A DNA stretch of 64,000 nt from Planctobacterium marinum. GTDB taxonomy: Bacteria; Pseudomonadota; Gammaproteobacteria; Enterobacterales; Alteromonadaceae. Below are positions 28,620 to 42,229 of this stretch, piece by piece. The notes below the pieces were generated by a model. It was not told where the DNA came from, did no database searches, and worked only from the letters and a program-made list of their open reading frames with translations. How positions within the stretch are numbered: the stretch's first letter is position 1; each line of letters starts with the position of its first letter. The position numbers and the translations under genes are program-made. The DNA lies in NCBI RefSeq assembly GCF_020687805.1, contig NZ_JAJEWQ010000005.1, positions 304,799 to 368,798 on the forward strand, given 5' to 3'.

Positions 28620-29102
28620 TTAGTCGCGGAAGTTTTTGTACTGAAAGGCTTGTTCTAATTCGGCCCCTTTGATCAGTGCGATTACCTGTTGCAGATCATC
28701 ACGTTTTTTACCCGTGACCCGCAATTCTTCGCCCTGGATAGCAGTCTGAACTTTGATTTTGGAATCTTTGATCAGTTTTACCAGCTTCTTGGCAGTTTCT
28801 TTATCAATGCCTTGCTTAAACTCGATGTCCTGCTTACAGGTTTTACCGGTTTTGCTGACATCTTTCATGTCCAGAGAGCGTGTATCAATGTTGCGTTTGA
28901 CACATTTGTCTCTGAGAATACTTTGCATTTGCTGCAGCTGAAAATCACCTTCGGCTGTCATGTTAACGATATTTTCGTTACGGTTGAAACTGGCATCGAC
29001 GCCGCGAAAATCAAAGCGGGTAGAAATTTCACGATTTGCGTTATCAACCGCATTTTGCAATTCGGATAATTCGATTTCCGAAACAATGTCAAATGATGGC
29101 AT
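28620..29102 (-). CDS. yajQ: YajQ-family nucleotide-binding protein
   Basis: The 160-residue protein matches YajQ/UPF0234: [20 protein letters not shown] at the start, TRFDFRG (about 32-38), and the C-terminal [17 protein letters not shown]. Relatives bind tRNA or cyclic di-GMP. Its place between yidC and mnmE is unusual; a hairpin terminator on the yidC side suggests its own promoter. It ends 8 bp before mnmE starts, so mnmE may be co-transcribed. Confidence 0.93.
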   Translation of the reverse strand: MPSFDIVSEIELSELQNAVDNANREISTRFDFRGVDASFNRNENIVNMTAEGDFQLQQMQSILRDKCVKRNIDTRSLDMKDVSKTGKTCKQDIEFKQGIDKETAKKLVKLIKDSKIKVQTAIQGEELRVTGKKRDDLQQVIALIKGAELEQAFQYKNFRD

Positions 29103-29135
29103 GTTGCGTACTCCTTAATGTGTTTGAGGTATCTG

Positions 29136-29161
29136 AAAAGCCCCGCATCTGCAGGGCTTTT
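29136..29161 (-). terminator. Terminator after yidC
   Basis: AAAAGCCC (29136-29143) and GGGCTTTT (29154-29161) pair around a GC-rich inner part, directly after the yidC stop. On the minus strand the stem ends in TTTT. Confidence 0.7.
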
Positions 29162-29162
29162 G

Positions 29163-30809
29163 TTAACTTACTTTGATACCTTTTTTCTCCATGGCGGCGT
29201 ATATTAATTTCGCCTGAACCAGGGTAATAACGTTACTGATCAACCAATACAATACCAGTCCCGCCGGGAACCATAAAAAGAAAATACTCATGGCGACGGG
29301 CATCCACTGCATGATTTTCTGTTGCATCGGATCTTGCACTGTGACCGGGTTAAGTTTTTGCAGCAAATACATGCTGGCACCGGTGAGCACTGGTAGTACG
29401 AAATAGGGATCCATTACCGATAGATCTTCAATCCAGAAAATGAAACCGGCGTGGCGTAATTCTACGGATTCCAAAAGTACCCAATATAAGGCCAGGAATA
29501 TCGGCATTTGCAGTAATAATGGAAAACAGCCGCCCATGGGGTTAGTTTTCTCTTTTTTGTACAACTCCATCATGCCCTGTGACATTTTCTGGCGGTCATC
29601 ACCGTAGCGTTCTTTTAAAGCCTGAATTTTGGGTGCCAAAGCGCGCATTTTCGCCATGGATTCATACTGAGCTTTGGTCAGCGGGTACATCAAACCTTTG
29701 ACGATAACCGTAATAATGACGATAGCCGCTCCCCAATTGATAACGATGCCTTGTATAAAGCTCAGTAAGCTGAATAGCGGCTGTGCCAGCCACCACAAAA
29801 AGCCATAATCTACCGTTAGATCCAGTCCACGCGCCAGGTTTGCCAGGGTTTCCTGGTCTTTTGGCCCGATATACAGGGTACTGTTAACGGTAGTTGAATC
29901 ACGTGGTGCGACAGTTACCGGTGAGCCGGTATAACCAATCACTGCCTGATTTTGATTTACTACACGGGAGTAAAGATTAATGGTGTTTTCCTGAGGTGGT
30001 ACCCAGGATGAAACAAAATAGTGTTCCAACATGGCAACCCAACCACCCAGGGTGGATTCCTTCAGGTTTTCATCCTCAATATCGGAAAAGTCGTATTTTT
30101 TGTAGCGCTCTTCTTCAGTGGAGTAGGCCGCGCCACGGTAGGTGGGCATAAACATGCTGCCGCCTTTGCGACCGGTAACCTGTTTTAACTGGGCATATTG
30201 CTGGAACGTGATATTGCTGTCAGTACTATTGGTTACTTGGTATTCCACATTGATAGCATGGCTGTCACGGGTAAAAATAAAAGTTTTGGTGTAGCTGATA
30301 CCCTCAGCAGAGACAAATGTCAGTGGCACGCGTAAGGTGTCTTCCGTCATGCTGTAACTATCAGCCACCGCGTTATAAATGGGTCTGCCCTGAGGATTGG
30401 AATCCGGCCCTTGTTTACCCACCAGACCACTTTGTGCCACATAAAGTAAATCACTTGTCGGGCTTAAAATCTGGATAGGATCGGACTTTTCAATTTCCAG
30501 TGGGAATTTTAATAATTTGGCGGAAATAACATCGCCACCCTTGGTGTCAATCAGCACTTCGAAACTGTCGGTAGTGACGGTGATTATTTTGTTACTGCCG
30601 GTTGCTGTAATGGCAGGAGATACCGAACTTTGTCCGGCAGGGACGTCCGCCGAGGCAGTACCGCTTTGAGCGGCAGGAACAGCATCTGTTGCCTGGACAA
30701 CTTCAGTTGATGCTACGGGTTTTGGGCCATAGTCTACTTGCCACTGATTCCATAATAAAAAGGAGACCAGAGCCAGTCCGATGACGAGAAAGCTGCGTTG
30801 AGATTCCAT
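29163..30809 (-). CDS. yidC: Membrane protein insertase YidC
   Basis: The 548-residue protein begins MESQRSFLVIGLALVSFLLW, a membrane anchor. The large periplasmic domain spans about 50-340 and is followed by the five-helix core with GCFPLLLQMPIFLALYW. A longer frame opens at 30857, but that overlaps yidD and does not match the family; the ATG at 30809 is 8 bp after yidD ends. It inserts inner-membrane proteins such as AtpE, encoded in this same window. Confidence 0.97.
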   Translation of the reverse strand: MESQRSFLVIGLALVSFLLWNQWQVDYGPKPVASTEVVQATDAVPAAQSGTASADVPAGQSSVSPAITATGSNKIITVTTDSFEVLIDTKGGDVISAKLLKFPLEIEKSDPIQILSPTSDLLYVAQSGLVGKQGPDSNPQGRPIYNAVADSYSMTEDTLRVPLTFVSAEGISYTKTFIFTRDSHAINVEYQVTNSTDSNITFQQYAQLKQVTGRKGGSMFMPTYRGAAYSTEEERYKKYDFSDIEDENLKESTLGGWVAMLEHYFVSSWVPPQENTINLYSRVVNQNQAVIGYTGSPVTVAPRDSTTVNSTLYIGPKDQETLANLARGLDLTVDYGFLWWLAQPLFSLLSFIQGIVINWGAAIVIITVIVKGLMYPLTKAQYESMAKMRALAPKIQALKERYGDDRQKMSQGMMELYKKEKTNPMGGCFPLLLQMPIFLALYWVLLESVELRHAGFIFWIEDLSVMDPYFVLPVLTGASMYLLQKLNPVTVQDPMQQKIMQWMPVAMSIFFLWFPAGLVLYWLISNVITLVQAKLIYAAMEKKGIKVS

Positions 30810-30816
30810 AATAATA

Positions 30817-31065
30817 TCAGTTCTTTTTAGTTTTTTGCGGAATGGGGTCGAAACCACCGGGATTCAATGGATGACACCGGATAATTCTACGAATTGTTAA
30901 CCAGGAACCTTTCAGGGCTCCATGTTCTTCAATAGCCATAATGCTATACTGAGAACAGGTTGGATGAAAGCGGCAATTTTGCCCAAGTATGGGCGACATC
31001 AGCCTTTGATAAAGTTGTATGAACATGATTAATGCCCGGCGCAACGCTTTATCAACTTTTTCCAT
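30817..31065 (-). CDS. yidD: Membrane protein insertion efficiency factor YidD
   Basis: The 82-residue protein has the family motif RFHPTCSQYS (about 32-41) and RCHPLNPGGFDPIP near the end, plus an amphipathic N-terminus (LIMFIQLYQRLMSPILG). It overlaps rnpA by 37 bp and precedes yidC by 8 bp, the standard order. It is thought to assist YidC at the membrane. Confidence 0.95.
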   Translation of the reverse strand: MEKVDKALRRALIMFIQLYQRLMSPILGQNCRFHPTCSQYSIMAIEEHGALKGSWLTIRRIIRCHPLNPGGFDPIPQKTKKN

Positions 31066-31388
31066 AGTTTTTCCAGTAACAGGGTTACTTCTTTATTTTC
31101 CAGTTCCCCAACGCCAGACTTTGCAATAATAACAATATCTATGTTCGGAAAACGGTGGGCTTGTTGACGAAAACTTTCTCTGATCAGGCGTTTGAGTCGG
31201 TTTCTGTCGACGGCTTTTTTAACTCTTTTCTTAGGTATAGTGATACCTAATCTGGGATTAGTCAGATTGTTTAATCTGGCAAGAGCGGTAATTTGAGGAG
31301 AGACTGCTGGGGTAGCGTCTTGAAAGACATGCTCAAAGTGAGCTGGTTTTAACAACCTAAACTCTTTGGAAAAATCCTGAGAACTCAC
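31029..31388 (-). CDS. rnpA: Ribonuclease P protein component
   Basis: The 119-residue basic protein has the RNR motif in KKAVDRNRLKRLIRESFR (about 58-75), which binds the RNA subunit. It helps mature tRNA 5' ends. It lies just downstream of rpmH, as in nearly all bacteria, with 20 bp between. Confidence 0.96.
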   Translation of the reverse strand: MSSQDFSKEFRLLKPAHFEHVFQDATPAVSPQITALARLNNLTNPRLGITIPKKRVKKAVDRNRLKRLIRESFRQQAHRFPNIDIVIIAKSGVGELENKEVTLLLEKLWKKLIKRCAGH

Positions 31389-31408
31389 TTTGAGATCATA
31401 TCAAACAC

Positions 31409-31543
31409 TTAAGCTGATAAGCGGGCACGGCCTTTAGCACGACGTGCGGCAAGAACTTTACGTCCATTTTTAGTAGCCATACGTGCACGGAATCCATGAC
31501 TGCGCTTACGCTTCAGATTGCTGGGTTGAAAAGTTCTTTTCAT
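31409..31543 (-). CDS. rpmH: Ribosomal protein bL34
   Basis: A 44-codon gene: [19 protein letters not shown], then [19 protein letters not shown], ending in LSA. This is the full conserved bL34 sequence, read directly on the minus strand with a TAA stop at 31409-31411. It sits between rnpA and the dnaA promoter region and starts the rpmH-rnpA-yidD-yidC unit. Confidence 0.97.
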   Translation of the reverse strand: MKRTFQPSNLKRKRSHGFRARMATKNGRKVLAARRAKGRARLSA

Positions 31544-31718
31544 CTTAATATCTGCCGCAGTTGGTTGAAATAAATAGGGTTACCCCCGATTTAAGGACGC
31601 GCAATTCTAAAGACTTTAATTGTAAAGATCAACAGAATAACGGCTTTTCTTTTAATAACTGGTGATAATCCTATTCTTCAACAAACTTTGGACAAGTTTT
31701 GAACCTGATATGCACAGT

Positions 31719-31727
31719 TTATCCACA
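31719..31727 (+). promoter_or_regulatory. DnaA box upstream of dnaA
   Basis: A perfect TTATCCACA lies in the 400-bp AT-rich gap between rpmH and dnaA, 218 bp before the dnaA start. It fits autoregulation of dnaA by DnaA. Only this one perfect box was found in the gap, so it does not look like the main origin. Confidence 0.65.
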
Positions 31728-31944
31728 GACAGCCCAAATGTACTACTAAATATACCCAGGTTACCGCTCTGAATCGGGTAATTTGCGGATTGTGCACGGG
31801 GCCAGTTTAAAATATCAAAAGTGCGTAAATTCAATCAATTAGCGGGGTAAACAGACAATTTTCTGAAATCGAATGTACTTTTAACTCTGGTTATACGATA
31901 ATTCACAGTCTGCTTAAAATCCCCGAAAATAAAATAAAAGATAC

Positions 31945-33354
31945 ATGCAAATTTGGCAAAGTTGTCTAAAAAGACTTCAGGAAGATTTACCTGCTCAACA
32001 ATATAGTATGTGGCTCAGGCCGTTGGAACCTGAAGTCGAAGGTAATTGTTTAACATTATTTGCGCCGAATCGGTTTGTTTTGGATTGGGTCAGGGATAAG
32101 TATTTGGGTCAGATTAGCGATCTGATTGCAGAGTTTTCGGATAACAGTCAGCTGACGCTGCGTTTTGACGTAATCACTAATCGCAGGCAGCAAACTCCAG
32201 CGCCTCAATTGGCGGCAGCGCCGGTGCAATTCGCCACCCCAAGCAAAGCGCCGCAATTCGTAGATTCACGTCCTAATAGTAATAACCAGCATTTAACCAA
32301 AGCGCCTGAGCCTGAAGTAAAACCAGCCACCCACAAGAGTAATATCAATTTAAACTATCAGTTCGACAACTTTGTAGAAGGTAAGAGCAACCAGTTGGCC
32401 AGAGCTGCTGCACAGCAGGTGGCGGATAATCCGGGCGGTTCCTACAACCCATTGTTTATTTATGGGGGCACAGGTCTGGGTAAGACTCACCTGTTACATG
32501 CTGTAGGTAACGGTATTCTTAAAAAGAAAAGCAATGCCAATGTGGTTTATATGCATTCTGAGCGTTTTGTTCAGGATATGGTAAAAGCATTGCAGAACAA
32601 CGCCATCGAAGAATTTAAACGTTATTACCGGTCAGTAGACGCGTTATTAATAGATGACATTCAGTTTTTCGCCAATAAAGAGCGATCTCAGGAAGAATTT
32701 TTTCACACCTTTAATGCCTTACTTGAGGAAAATCAACAGGTTATATTAACATCAGATCGTTATCCTAAGGAGATCGACGGAGTTGATGACAGGTTGAAAT
32801 CGCGTTTTGGTTGGGGACTGACCATTATTATTGAGCCACCCGAATTAGAAACACGGGTGGCAATTTTAATGAAAAAGGCAGCGGAAAACCGGGTGAACCT
32901 GCCAAATGAAGTGGCGTTTTTTATTGCCAAGCGTTTGCGTACTAATGTCCGTGAACTGGAAGGTGCATTGAATCGTGTTATTGCAAACGCCAATTTTACC
33001 GGAAAGCCTATTACGATTGAATTTGTCCGGGATGCATTAAGAGATTTACTTGCACTTCAAGATAAACTTGTAACAATAGACAATATTCAGAAAACCACAG
33101 CTGAATACTATAAAATTAAAGTCTCTGATCTGTTGTCTAAGCGTCGAAGTCGCAGTGTGGCCAGACCCAGACAGATCGCCATGGCACTGGCTAAGGAATT
33201 AACTAATCATAGCCTGCCGGAGATTGGAGACGCGTTTGGTGGTAGAGATCATACAACAGTGTTGCATGCTTGCCGTAAAGTGAAAGAACTGAAAGACGAA
33301 AATCACAATGTGAAAGAAGACTTTCAGAATTTAATTCGAACCTTGTCGTCATAA
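31945..33354 (+). CDS. dnaA: Replication initiator DnaA
   Basis: The 469-residue protein has domain I (1-75), a linker rich in Pro/Ala/Gln (80-130), the AAA+ domain III with Walker A GGTGLGKT (174-181) and Walker B LLIDDIQF, and domain IV with the DnaA signature [15 protein letters not shown] near 430-444. It binds the boxes described in oriC, 10 kb away. It starts dnaA-dnaN-recF-gyrB, with 13 bp to dnaN. Confidence 0.98.
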   Translation: MQIWQSCLKRLQEDLPAQQYSMWLRPLEPEVEGNCLTLFAPNRFVLDWVRDKYLGQISDLIAEFSDNSQLTLRFDVITNRRQQTPAPQLAAAPVQFATPSKAPQFVDSRPNSNNQHLTKAPEPEVKPATHKSNINLNYQFDNFVEGKSNQLARAAAQQVADNPGGSYNPLFIYGGTGLGKTHLLHAVGNGILKKKSNANVVYMHSERFVQDMVKALQNNAIEEFKRYYRSVDALLIDDIQFFANKERSQEEFFHTFNALLEENQQVILTSDRYPKEIDGVDDRLKSRFGWGLTIIIEPPELETRVAILMKKAAENRVNLPNEVAFFIAKRLRTNVRELEGALNRVIANANFTGKPITIEFVRDALRDLLALQDKLVTIDNIQKTTAEYYKIKVSDLLSKRRSRSVARPRQIAMALAKELTNHSLPEIGDAFGGRDHTTVLHACRKVKELKDENHNVKEDFQNLIRTLSS

Positions 33355-33367
33355 AAAGAGAATAAAA

Positions 33368-34471
33368 ATGAGATTTTCGATAGCGCGCGAAGACTTTTTA
33401 ACTCCATTGCAACTGGTATCCGGTGCGGTAGAAAAAAGACATACACTACCAATTTTGTCCAATGTCCTGATCAAAGTCGAAAATGGCTCACTGTGGTTAA
33501 CGGGTACCGACCTTGAAGTGGAGCTCATTTCCAGTACGGCACTTGGCGGTGATTTTGTTGACGGTGAAGTGACTGTACCAGCCAGAAAGTTATTCGACAT
33601 CTGTCGAAGCTTATCTTCAGAAGCCTCCATAGAATTCACCGTAGACGGAAACAAGGTATTGGTTAAAAGTGGCAGAAGCCGCTACACCTTGTCTACGCTG
33701 CCCGCAGACGATTATCCCAACCTGGAAGACTGGGAAGGTGAAATTGAATTTGAAATGTCACAGAAGAACTTACGTTCTTTAATTGAAAAAACGCACTTCA
33801 GTATGGCTCAGCAGGATGTCCGTTATTACCTCAATGGTTTGTCGCTGGAGCTGGAAGGGGACTTGATTCGTTCTGTGGCAACAGACGGACATCGTCTGGC
33901 TCTGAGCAAGCACACTTTGGAAGGCGCTGCATTTCCTACTAACCAGGTGATTATCCCGAGAAAGGGCGTGATGGAAATACTTCGCCTGATTGGAGATGAA
34001 GATGCTTCGCTGAAAATTCAGATTGGCTCTAATCATATACGCCTATATTCTTCTGATTTTATCTTCACCAGTAAACTGGTAGACGGACGTTTTCCTGATT
34101 ATCGCAGAGTGTTACCCAGAGACGGCGATAAACACATCAAGGCAGACAAAGTACTGTTAAAAGAGGCATTAACCAGAGCCTCTATTTTATCGAATGAAAA
34201 GTTTCGGGGTATTCGCCTGGACCTGAGCAATAACGAAGTACAAATTACTGCTAACAACCCGGAACAAGAAGAAGCCGTTGAGATCATTGATGTTGACTAT
34301 CAAGGAGATAGTTTGGAAATTGGTTTTAATGTTGCCTATTTGATTGATGTTTTGGGGGCAATCGACGACGACACCATCAAGTTAACGTTGGCCGATTCCA
34401 ATAGCAGTGCGCTGATCGAAGCAGAATCGACAGATCAGTGTTTGTATGTAGTTATGCCAATGAGACTGTAA
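33368..34471 (+). CDS. dnaN: DNA polymerase III sliding clamp beta
   Basis: The 367-residue protein has the three-domain clamp pattern and the family ending, VVMPMRL. It encircles DNA and holds polymerases. It starts MRFSIAREDFLTPLQLVSGA, and the length is one more than E. coli DnaN. It lies 13 bp after dnaA and 10 bp before recF. Confidence 0.98.
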   Translation: MRFSIAREDFLTPLQLVSGAVEKRHTLPILSNVLIKVENGSLWLTGTDLEVELISSTALGGDFVDGEVTVPARKLFDICRSLSSEASIEFTVDGNKVLVKSGRSRYTLSTLPADDYPNLEDWEGEIEFEMSQKNLRSLIEKTHFSMAQQDVRYYLNGLSLELEGDLIRSVATDGHRLALSKHTLEGAAFPTNQVIIPRKGVMEILRLIGDEDASLKIQIGSNHIRLYSSDFIFTSKLVDGRFPDYRRVLPRDGDKHIKADKVLLKEALTRASILSNEKFRGIRLDLSNNEVQITANNPEQEEAVEIIDVDYQGDSLEIGFNVAYLIDVLGAIDDDTIKLTLADSNSSALIEAESTDQCLYVVMPMRL

Positions 34472-34481
34472 ACTAAACAGT

Positions 34482-38019
<3,538 letters not shown>

Positions 38020-38035
38020 TGATTAAAGACCAAAA

Positions 38036-38060
38036 AAAAGCTCCTTTCGGAGCTTTTTTT
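38036..38060. terminator. Bidirectional terminator after gyrB
   Basis: The stem AGCTCC/GGAGCT (38039-38044 and 38049-38054) has an A-run before and a T-run after, between the convergent gyrB and lipoprotein genes. Confidence 0.9.
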
Positions 38061-38511
38061 ATAACTTTAAAACAGTGACTTTTGGATCCAGCCAGCTATT
38101 AAAATCGATTTGAAAAATATACTTTCCTGATTCCTCGGGAGTAAATACAAAGTTATCAACGGGTGTATCGCAATTGGCGCTAACCGTCAAATTCACCTTC
38201 AGATTTTCATCACTGTTCTTGTTCTTGTAACCACAACTTAATCCAGACGTCCAATTTTTGTCTGCAAATTTAAAGTCATAAGGCTGACCATCGGCTACCA
38301 AATCTACTATGACCCGGTAAACATGCTCCTGCACTTCAGTGACACGATAGGCTTCATCAGCTTCCCACCAGGTAAAACTGCCCCGCAAGTAGAGCTGACT
38401 ATAATCTGGCTTATCGCCTGACAAATTGTCAACAAATGTCTTGGTGCTGGTACAGCCAAACATTAGTAAACTGAGGGCAGCAATCCGGGAAATGTTAAAT
38501 AACGTTTTCAA
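38059..38511 (-). CDS. Lipoprotein with glycan-binding-like (E-set/CBM) domain
   Basis: A 150-residue protein with a lipobox signal (LSLLMFGC, Cys20), so it is attached to a membrane. The mature part has YLRGSFTWWEADEAYRV, then VYRVIVDLVADGQPYDFKFA, then KNW; this pattern is like the starch-binding modules that come before pullulanase and amylase domains, but no catalytic domain is present. It lies 4 bp downstream of the glyS stop and probably shares the glyQS transcript. The function is unknown. Confidence 0.72.
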   Translation of the reverse strand: MKTLFNISRIAALSLLMFGCTSTKTFVDNLSGDKPDYSQLYLRGSFTWWEADEAYRVTEVQEHVYRVIVDLVADGQPYDFKFADKNWTSGLSCGYKNKNSDENLKVNLTVSANCDTPVDNFVFTPEESGKYIFQIDFNSWLDPKVTVLKL

Positions 38512-38515
38512 AAAC

Positions 38516-40597
38516 TTAACCCTGCAAAATCGAGAAGTCGGCTATTGCCAAAAACTCATTGCGTATAGCTGATATGATAGCAAACCTATTTGCCCGGACA
38601 GCATCGTCATCAGCGTTTACCATGACATTTTCAAAGAAATCCGCGATTGGTTGTCGTAATTTTGCCAATTGAGAAAGTCGGGTAGTGTAGTAGTCTGCAT
38701 CCGAAGCATCATTTTCTGTGGTTTCCCTTACTTGTGAATACACATCCCACAGAAGCCCTTCTTCTTTGTCTGCAAACAAGGCTGTATCGACAGTTGTATC
38801 GTCTATCGGGTTCTTGGCAAGTATATTGGCAATCCGCTTGTTGGACTCTGTTAACACAGCCAAGGTCTCTGTATTGTTATCAATAAAGTTAGTAAGTGCT
38901 TCTAATCTGTACTTTATCGTTTCAATAGCGCTATTGCTTGCTTTGATAACCGAGCGTACTCTGTTTACCGGTGCACCTTGTTCTATAAAATAGTTTTCCA
39001 AACGCGCCATAAAAAACTGATTCAATTGCTCTGCCCAGTCATTGTTGGTGAGCATATCATCCTGAAATAATGAAGATGATAACTGAGCAAAACGATCCAG
39101 ATCGAAGGCAATATCATTGTCTAACACTATCTTGATGATGCCTAACGTGGCTCGTCTTAAGGCAAATGGATCTTTATCACCCTTGGGTAGCAACCCGATC
39201 CCAAAAATACCGACTAAAGTGTCTAGTCGCTCTGCAATTGACACTACCTGTGCTATCTGACATTGCGGTAAAGTGTCGCTGGCGGAACGAGGTTTATAGT
39301 GGTCGGCAATCGCATTGGCCACAAGTTCATTTTCGCCTTCTTTGATGGCGTAATAACGCCCCATATAACCTTGTACATCCGGAAATTCGTAGACCACCTT
39401 GGAAGTGAGATCAGATTTAGCCAGCAATCCGGCCCTAAAACAAAGCTGTGGGTCGCCTAATTGCAGGGCCTCTGATAAAAACTCACTGAGCTTAGCTACT
39501 CGTTCAGATTTATCATACAAAGTACCCAACTGTTTTTGATAGACAATTGATTTAAGACTATTCAGTCTTGTTTCTGTCTTAACAGACAGATCGTGTTTGT
39601 AAAAGAACTGCGCGTCGGCCAGTCTTGGTCTGACAACTTTTTGATTACCAGAGATCACTGATTGAGGATTCACGCTTTGAATGTTGGTGACAAACAAGAA
39701 CTGATTCAGCAATTTGCCATCAGATTTGCTGAGCAACGGGAAGTAGCGCTGGTCATCCTTCATCGTATAGATTAGGGGTTCTTTGGGGACCTCTAAAAAG
39801 GCATCATCGAACTCTGCCCCTAACACCACCGGAAATTCAACTAAGCTGGTGACTTCGTCAACCAAATCGTCGTCCTGAACCACTTGTGCATTGAGGGCGT
39901 CTGCCTGTGCTGTCAGTCCCTGAACTATGGCCTGTTTACGCTGTTCAAAATTAACAATGACGAACAAACTTTCAAGGTGCGACTCGTATACGTCGGCGTT
40001 GGCAATGGAATGCAGTCCTGGAGAATGGAACCGATGCCCGAGCACCTGATCATTAGCCTGTTTTCCATAGGCCTGCAGCGGTAAGACTTTGTCGCCATAA
40101 AGACAACATAAATTGTGCACTGGCCGAACAAACTGGTGATCGGTATTTCCCCAACGCATTACTTTGGGAACGGGTAACTTAGCCAGTGCGTCTGTTATGA
40201 TGATTTGAAGACAAGAATCAATATTCTTACCTTTTTCCTGGACCGTGACCTGAAGCCATTGGCCTTTAGGGGTTTCTACTACGCTTGCGTCTTCCAGGGC
40301 AATATTGTTTGATTTTGCCCAGCCTAATGCTGCACGAGTCGGAGCGCCGCTGGCGTCATATGCATTGGCTACCGGTGGCCCTTTTTTAACGATTTCAACG
40401 TCTGTTTGTTTATCCGCAAGCGCAGAAATGTGTAATGCCAGTCTGCGCGGAGTTGCAAACCAACGGGCATTTTCAAAACTAAACCGATTTTGCTCTAAAC
40501 CCTTTACGACATTGTCCAGAAAAGCCTGCCCTAAGGTCTTTAACGCTTTTGGTGGTAATTCTTCACAGGCCAGTTCTATTAATAAGTTATTTGTCAC
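38516..40597 (-). CDS. glyS: Glycyl-tRNA synthetase beta subunit
   Basis: The 693-residue protein begins (M)TNNLLIELACEELPPKALKT, the family start, on a GTG codon at 40597. The C-terminal anticodon-binding region is about 560-680. It works with GlyQ as an alpha2beta2 enzyme charging tRNA-Gly. Its start is 14 bp after glyQ. Confidence 0.97.
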   Translation of the reverse strand: MTNNLLIELACEELPPKALKTLGQAFLDNVVKGLEQNRFSFENARWFATPRRLALHISALADKQTDVEIVKKGPPVANAYDASGAPTRAALGWAKSNNIALEDASVVETPKGQWLQVTVQEKGKNIDSCLQIIITDALAKLPVPKVMRWGNTDHQFVRPVHNLCCLYGDKVLPLQAYGKQANDQVLGHRFHSPGLHSIANADVYESHLESLFVIVNFEQRKQAIVQGLTAQADALNAQVVQDDDLVDEVTSLVEFPVVLGAEFDDAFLEVPKEPLIYTMKDDQRYFPLLSKSDGKLLNQFLFVTNIQSVNPQSVISGNQKVVRPRLADAQFFYKHDLSVKTETRLNSLKSIVYQKQLGTLYDKSERVAKLSEFLSEALQLGDPQLCFRAGLLAKSDLTSKVVYEFPDVQGYMGRYYAIKEGENELVANAIADHYKPRSASDTLPQCQIAQVVSIAERLDTLVGIFGIGLLPKGDKDPFALRRATLGIIKIVLDNDIAFDLDRFAQLSSSLFQDDMLTNNDWAEQLNQFFMARLENYFIEQGAPVNRVRSVIKASNSAIETIKYRLEALTNFIDNNTETLAVLTESNKRIANILAKNPIDDTTVDTALFADKEEGLLWDVYSQVRETTENDASDADYYTTRLSQLAKLRQPIADFFENVMVNADDDAVRANRFAIISAIRNEFLAIADFSILQG

Positions 40598-40611
40598 TGT
40601 CTTTAATTCCT

Positions 40612-41523
40612 TTACGCTTTATCACTGGAATTACACATGGGGAACCCAAGTGATTCTCTGGCGTTGTAGTAGGCCTCTGCGCAGGCTTTAGCGAGTGTTC
40701 GCACTCTGAGTATATATCTCTGTCTTTCTGTGACTGAGATGGCCTGGCGAGCGTCTAAAAGATTAAAATAATGGGATGCTTTCATTACCTGTTCGTACGC
40801 CGGTAAAGGGAGCGATTGTTCGATCAGTAACTGGCTTTGTTTTTCCGCTTCATCAAAGTACCTGAACATATTTTCAACGTTGGCAATTTCAAAGTTGTAC
40901 TTTGATTGTTCTACTTCGTTTTGATGAAAAATATCGCCATAGGTCACTTTTCCGAAAGGTCCGTCTGCCCATACCAGATCATAAATCGAATCAACCCCTT
41001 GTACGTACATGGCCAGTCGTTCCAGTCCGTAGGTAATTTCGCCGGTGACGGGTTTACACTCCAGGCCGCCCACCTGCTGGAAATAGGTAAACTGAGTGAC
41101 TTCCATACCATTTAACCAGACTTCCCAGCCCAGACCCCAGGCACCGAGTGTAGGGGACTCCCAGTTGTCTTCGACAAAGCGAATGTCGTGTTCTAGCGGG
41201 TCAAAGCCCATTTCTTTCAACGAGCCCAGATACAAATCCTGAATATTCTCGGGTGACGGCTTAAGCATGACCTGAAACTGGTAATAGTGCTGCAGTCTGT
41301 TAGGGTTTTCACCGTATCGGCCATCAGTGGGTCTGCGACAGGGTTGTACATAAGCACTACTGATTGGCTCAGGGCCGATAGCACGTAAAAATGTCATGGG
41401 GTGAAAGGTGCCGGCACCGACTTCTAAATCTAAGGGTTGTACGATGACGCAACCCTGACGTGCCCAGTAATCCTGGAGGCTCAGGATTAACCCCTGAAAG
41501 GTATTTAAATCAAAATTTGCCAT
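40612..41523 (-). CDS. glyQ: Glycyl-tRNA synthetase alpha subunit
   Basis: The 303-residue class II catalytic subunit begins with [19 protein letters not shown] and has [19 protein letters not shown] (about 36-54) and the motif [20 protein letters not shown]. It precedes glyS in the usual order. The 244-bp gap on its far side contains no recognisable gene and must carry its promoter. Confidence 0.98.
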   Translation of the reverse strand: MANFDLNTFQGLILSLQDYWARQGCVIVQPLDLEVGAGTFHPMTFLRAIGPEPISSAYVQPCRRPTDGRYGENPNRLQHYYQFQVMLKPSPENIQDLYLGSLKEMGFDPLEHDIRFVEDNWESPTLGAWGLGWEVWLNGMEVTQFTYFQQVGGLECKPVTGEITYGLERLAMYVQGVDSIYDLVWADGPFGKVTYGDIFHQNEVEQSKYNFEIANVENMFRYFDEAEKQSQLLIEQSLPLPAYEQVMKASHYFNLLDARQAISVTERQRYILRVRTLAKACAEAYYNARESLGFPMCNSSDKA

Positions 41524-41767
41524 ATCTGTGTCAATTCAACGAAAATGGCCGAAGTATACCTGTTGTAATGGTCATTATGTAGCCCAAATCAAATGAATGA
41601 GCATATTTAAGCGTTGTGGCGGTGTAGTAATGCCCGATTAGCAGTAATCCACACCTGAATTATCCGCCGGCAGCATTGTCAGTAACGGTGAAATCGCTGT
41701 GATTTTTGTCTGGTGTCAGTAGAAAGTGAGTGGAAAGCCGATGCTATCAGGGGAAAGACTCGGGTGC

Positions 41768-42229
41768 TCATTTGGGCTGCAACAGGGTCACCAGAAGTTG
41801 CAACTCTTTCACTATTTTACTTTCAAACTGGGCTTCCAGTTCTTCCCGCTCAATATCTAATTGCTGCAGTGTCTTTTTAGGAAGTTGTTTGCGTGCGTCG
41901 AGAATAGGGTGGTGACGGATTTTTTCAAAAAATCCGCGGGTTTCCGGTAGTTGCCCATCCAGTGGGTATTTCTCGTTATCCAGTAAGTCACATAAATTAA
42001 TGACTCTTAATACCGCTTCACTAATACCGCACTGTTGCTGCAGTGTTGCCTGAATAATAGTGATTATGCTGGTAATGATGTCCTGTTCGCGTTGTTCAAT
42101 CTTGCGTTGTTTTTCGCGAGTCTGACGCCGCAAGGCCATAAGCAAATAAACGGCATAACCACTTAGCCCTGCAACCACTATAAAGGCGAGCGTTACCAGT
42201 AAATAAAAATGTTCAGCAACAAAGGTCAT
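41768..42229 (-). CDS. DUF2489 family membrane protein
   Basis: The 153-residue protein has one N-terminal membrane helix (about 8-32) and a charged coiled-coil segment (MALRRQTREKQRKIEQREQD), then a helical domain with CGISEAVLRVINLCDLLD. It fits DUF2489, often next to yihI in gammaproteobacteria. Its ATG shares one base with the yihI stop (TAATG). Function is not known. Confidence 0.8.
   Translation of the reverse strand: MTFVAEHFYLLVTLAFIVVAGLSGYAVYLLMALRRQTREKQRKIEQREQDIITSIITIIQATLQQQCGISEAVLRVINLCDLLDNEKYPLDGQLPETRGFFEKIRHHPILDARKQLPKKTLQQLDIEREELEAQFESKIVKELQLLVTLLQPK

Noticed and set aside
31600..31944. Second origin at the dnaA promoter
   Set aside because: Only one perfect DnaA box and no GATC cluster; the mnmG-side region fits oriC far better.
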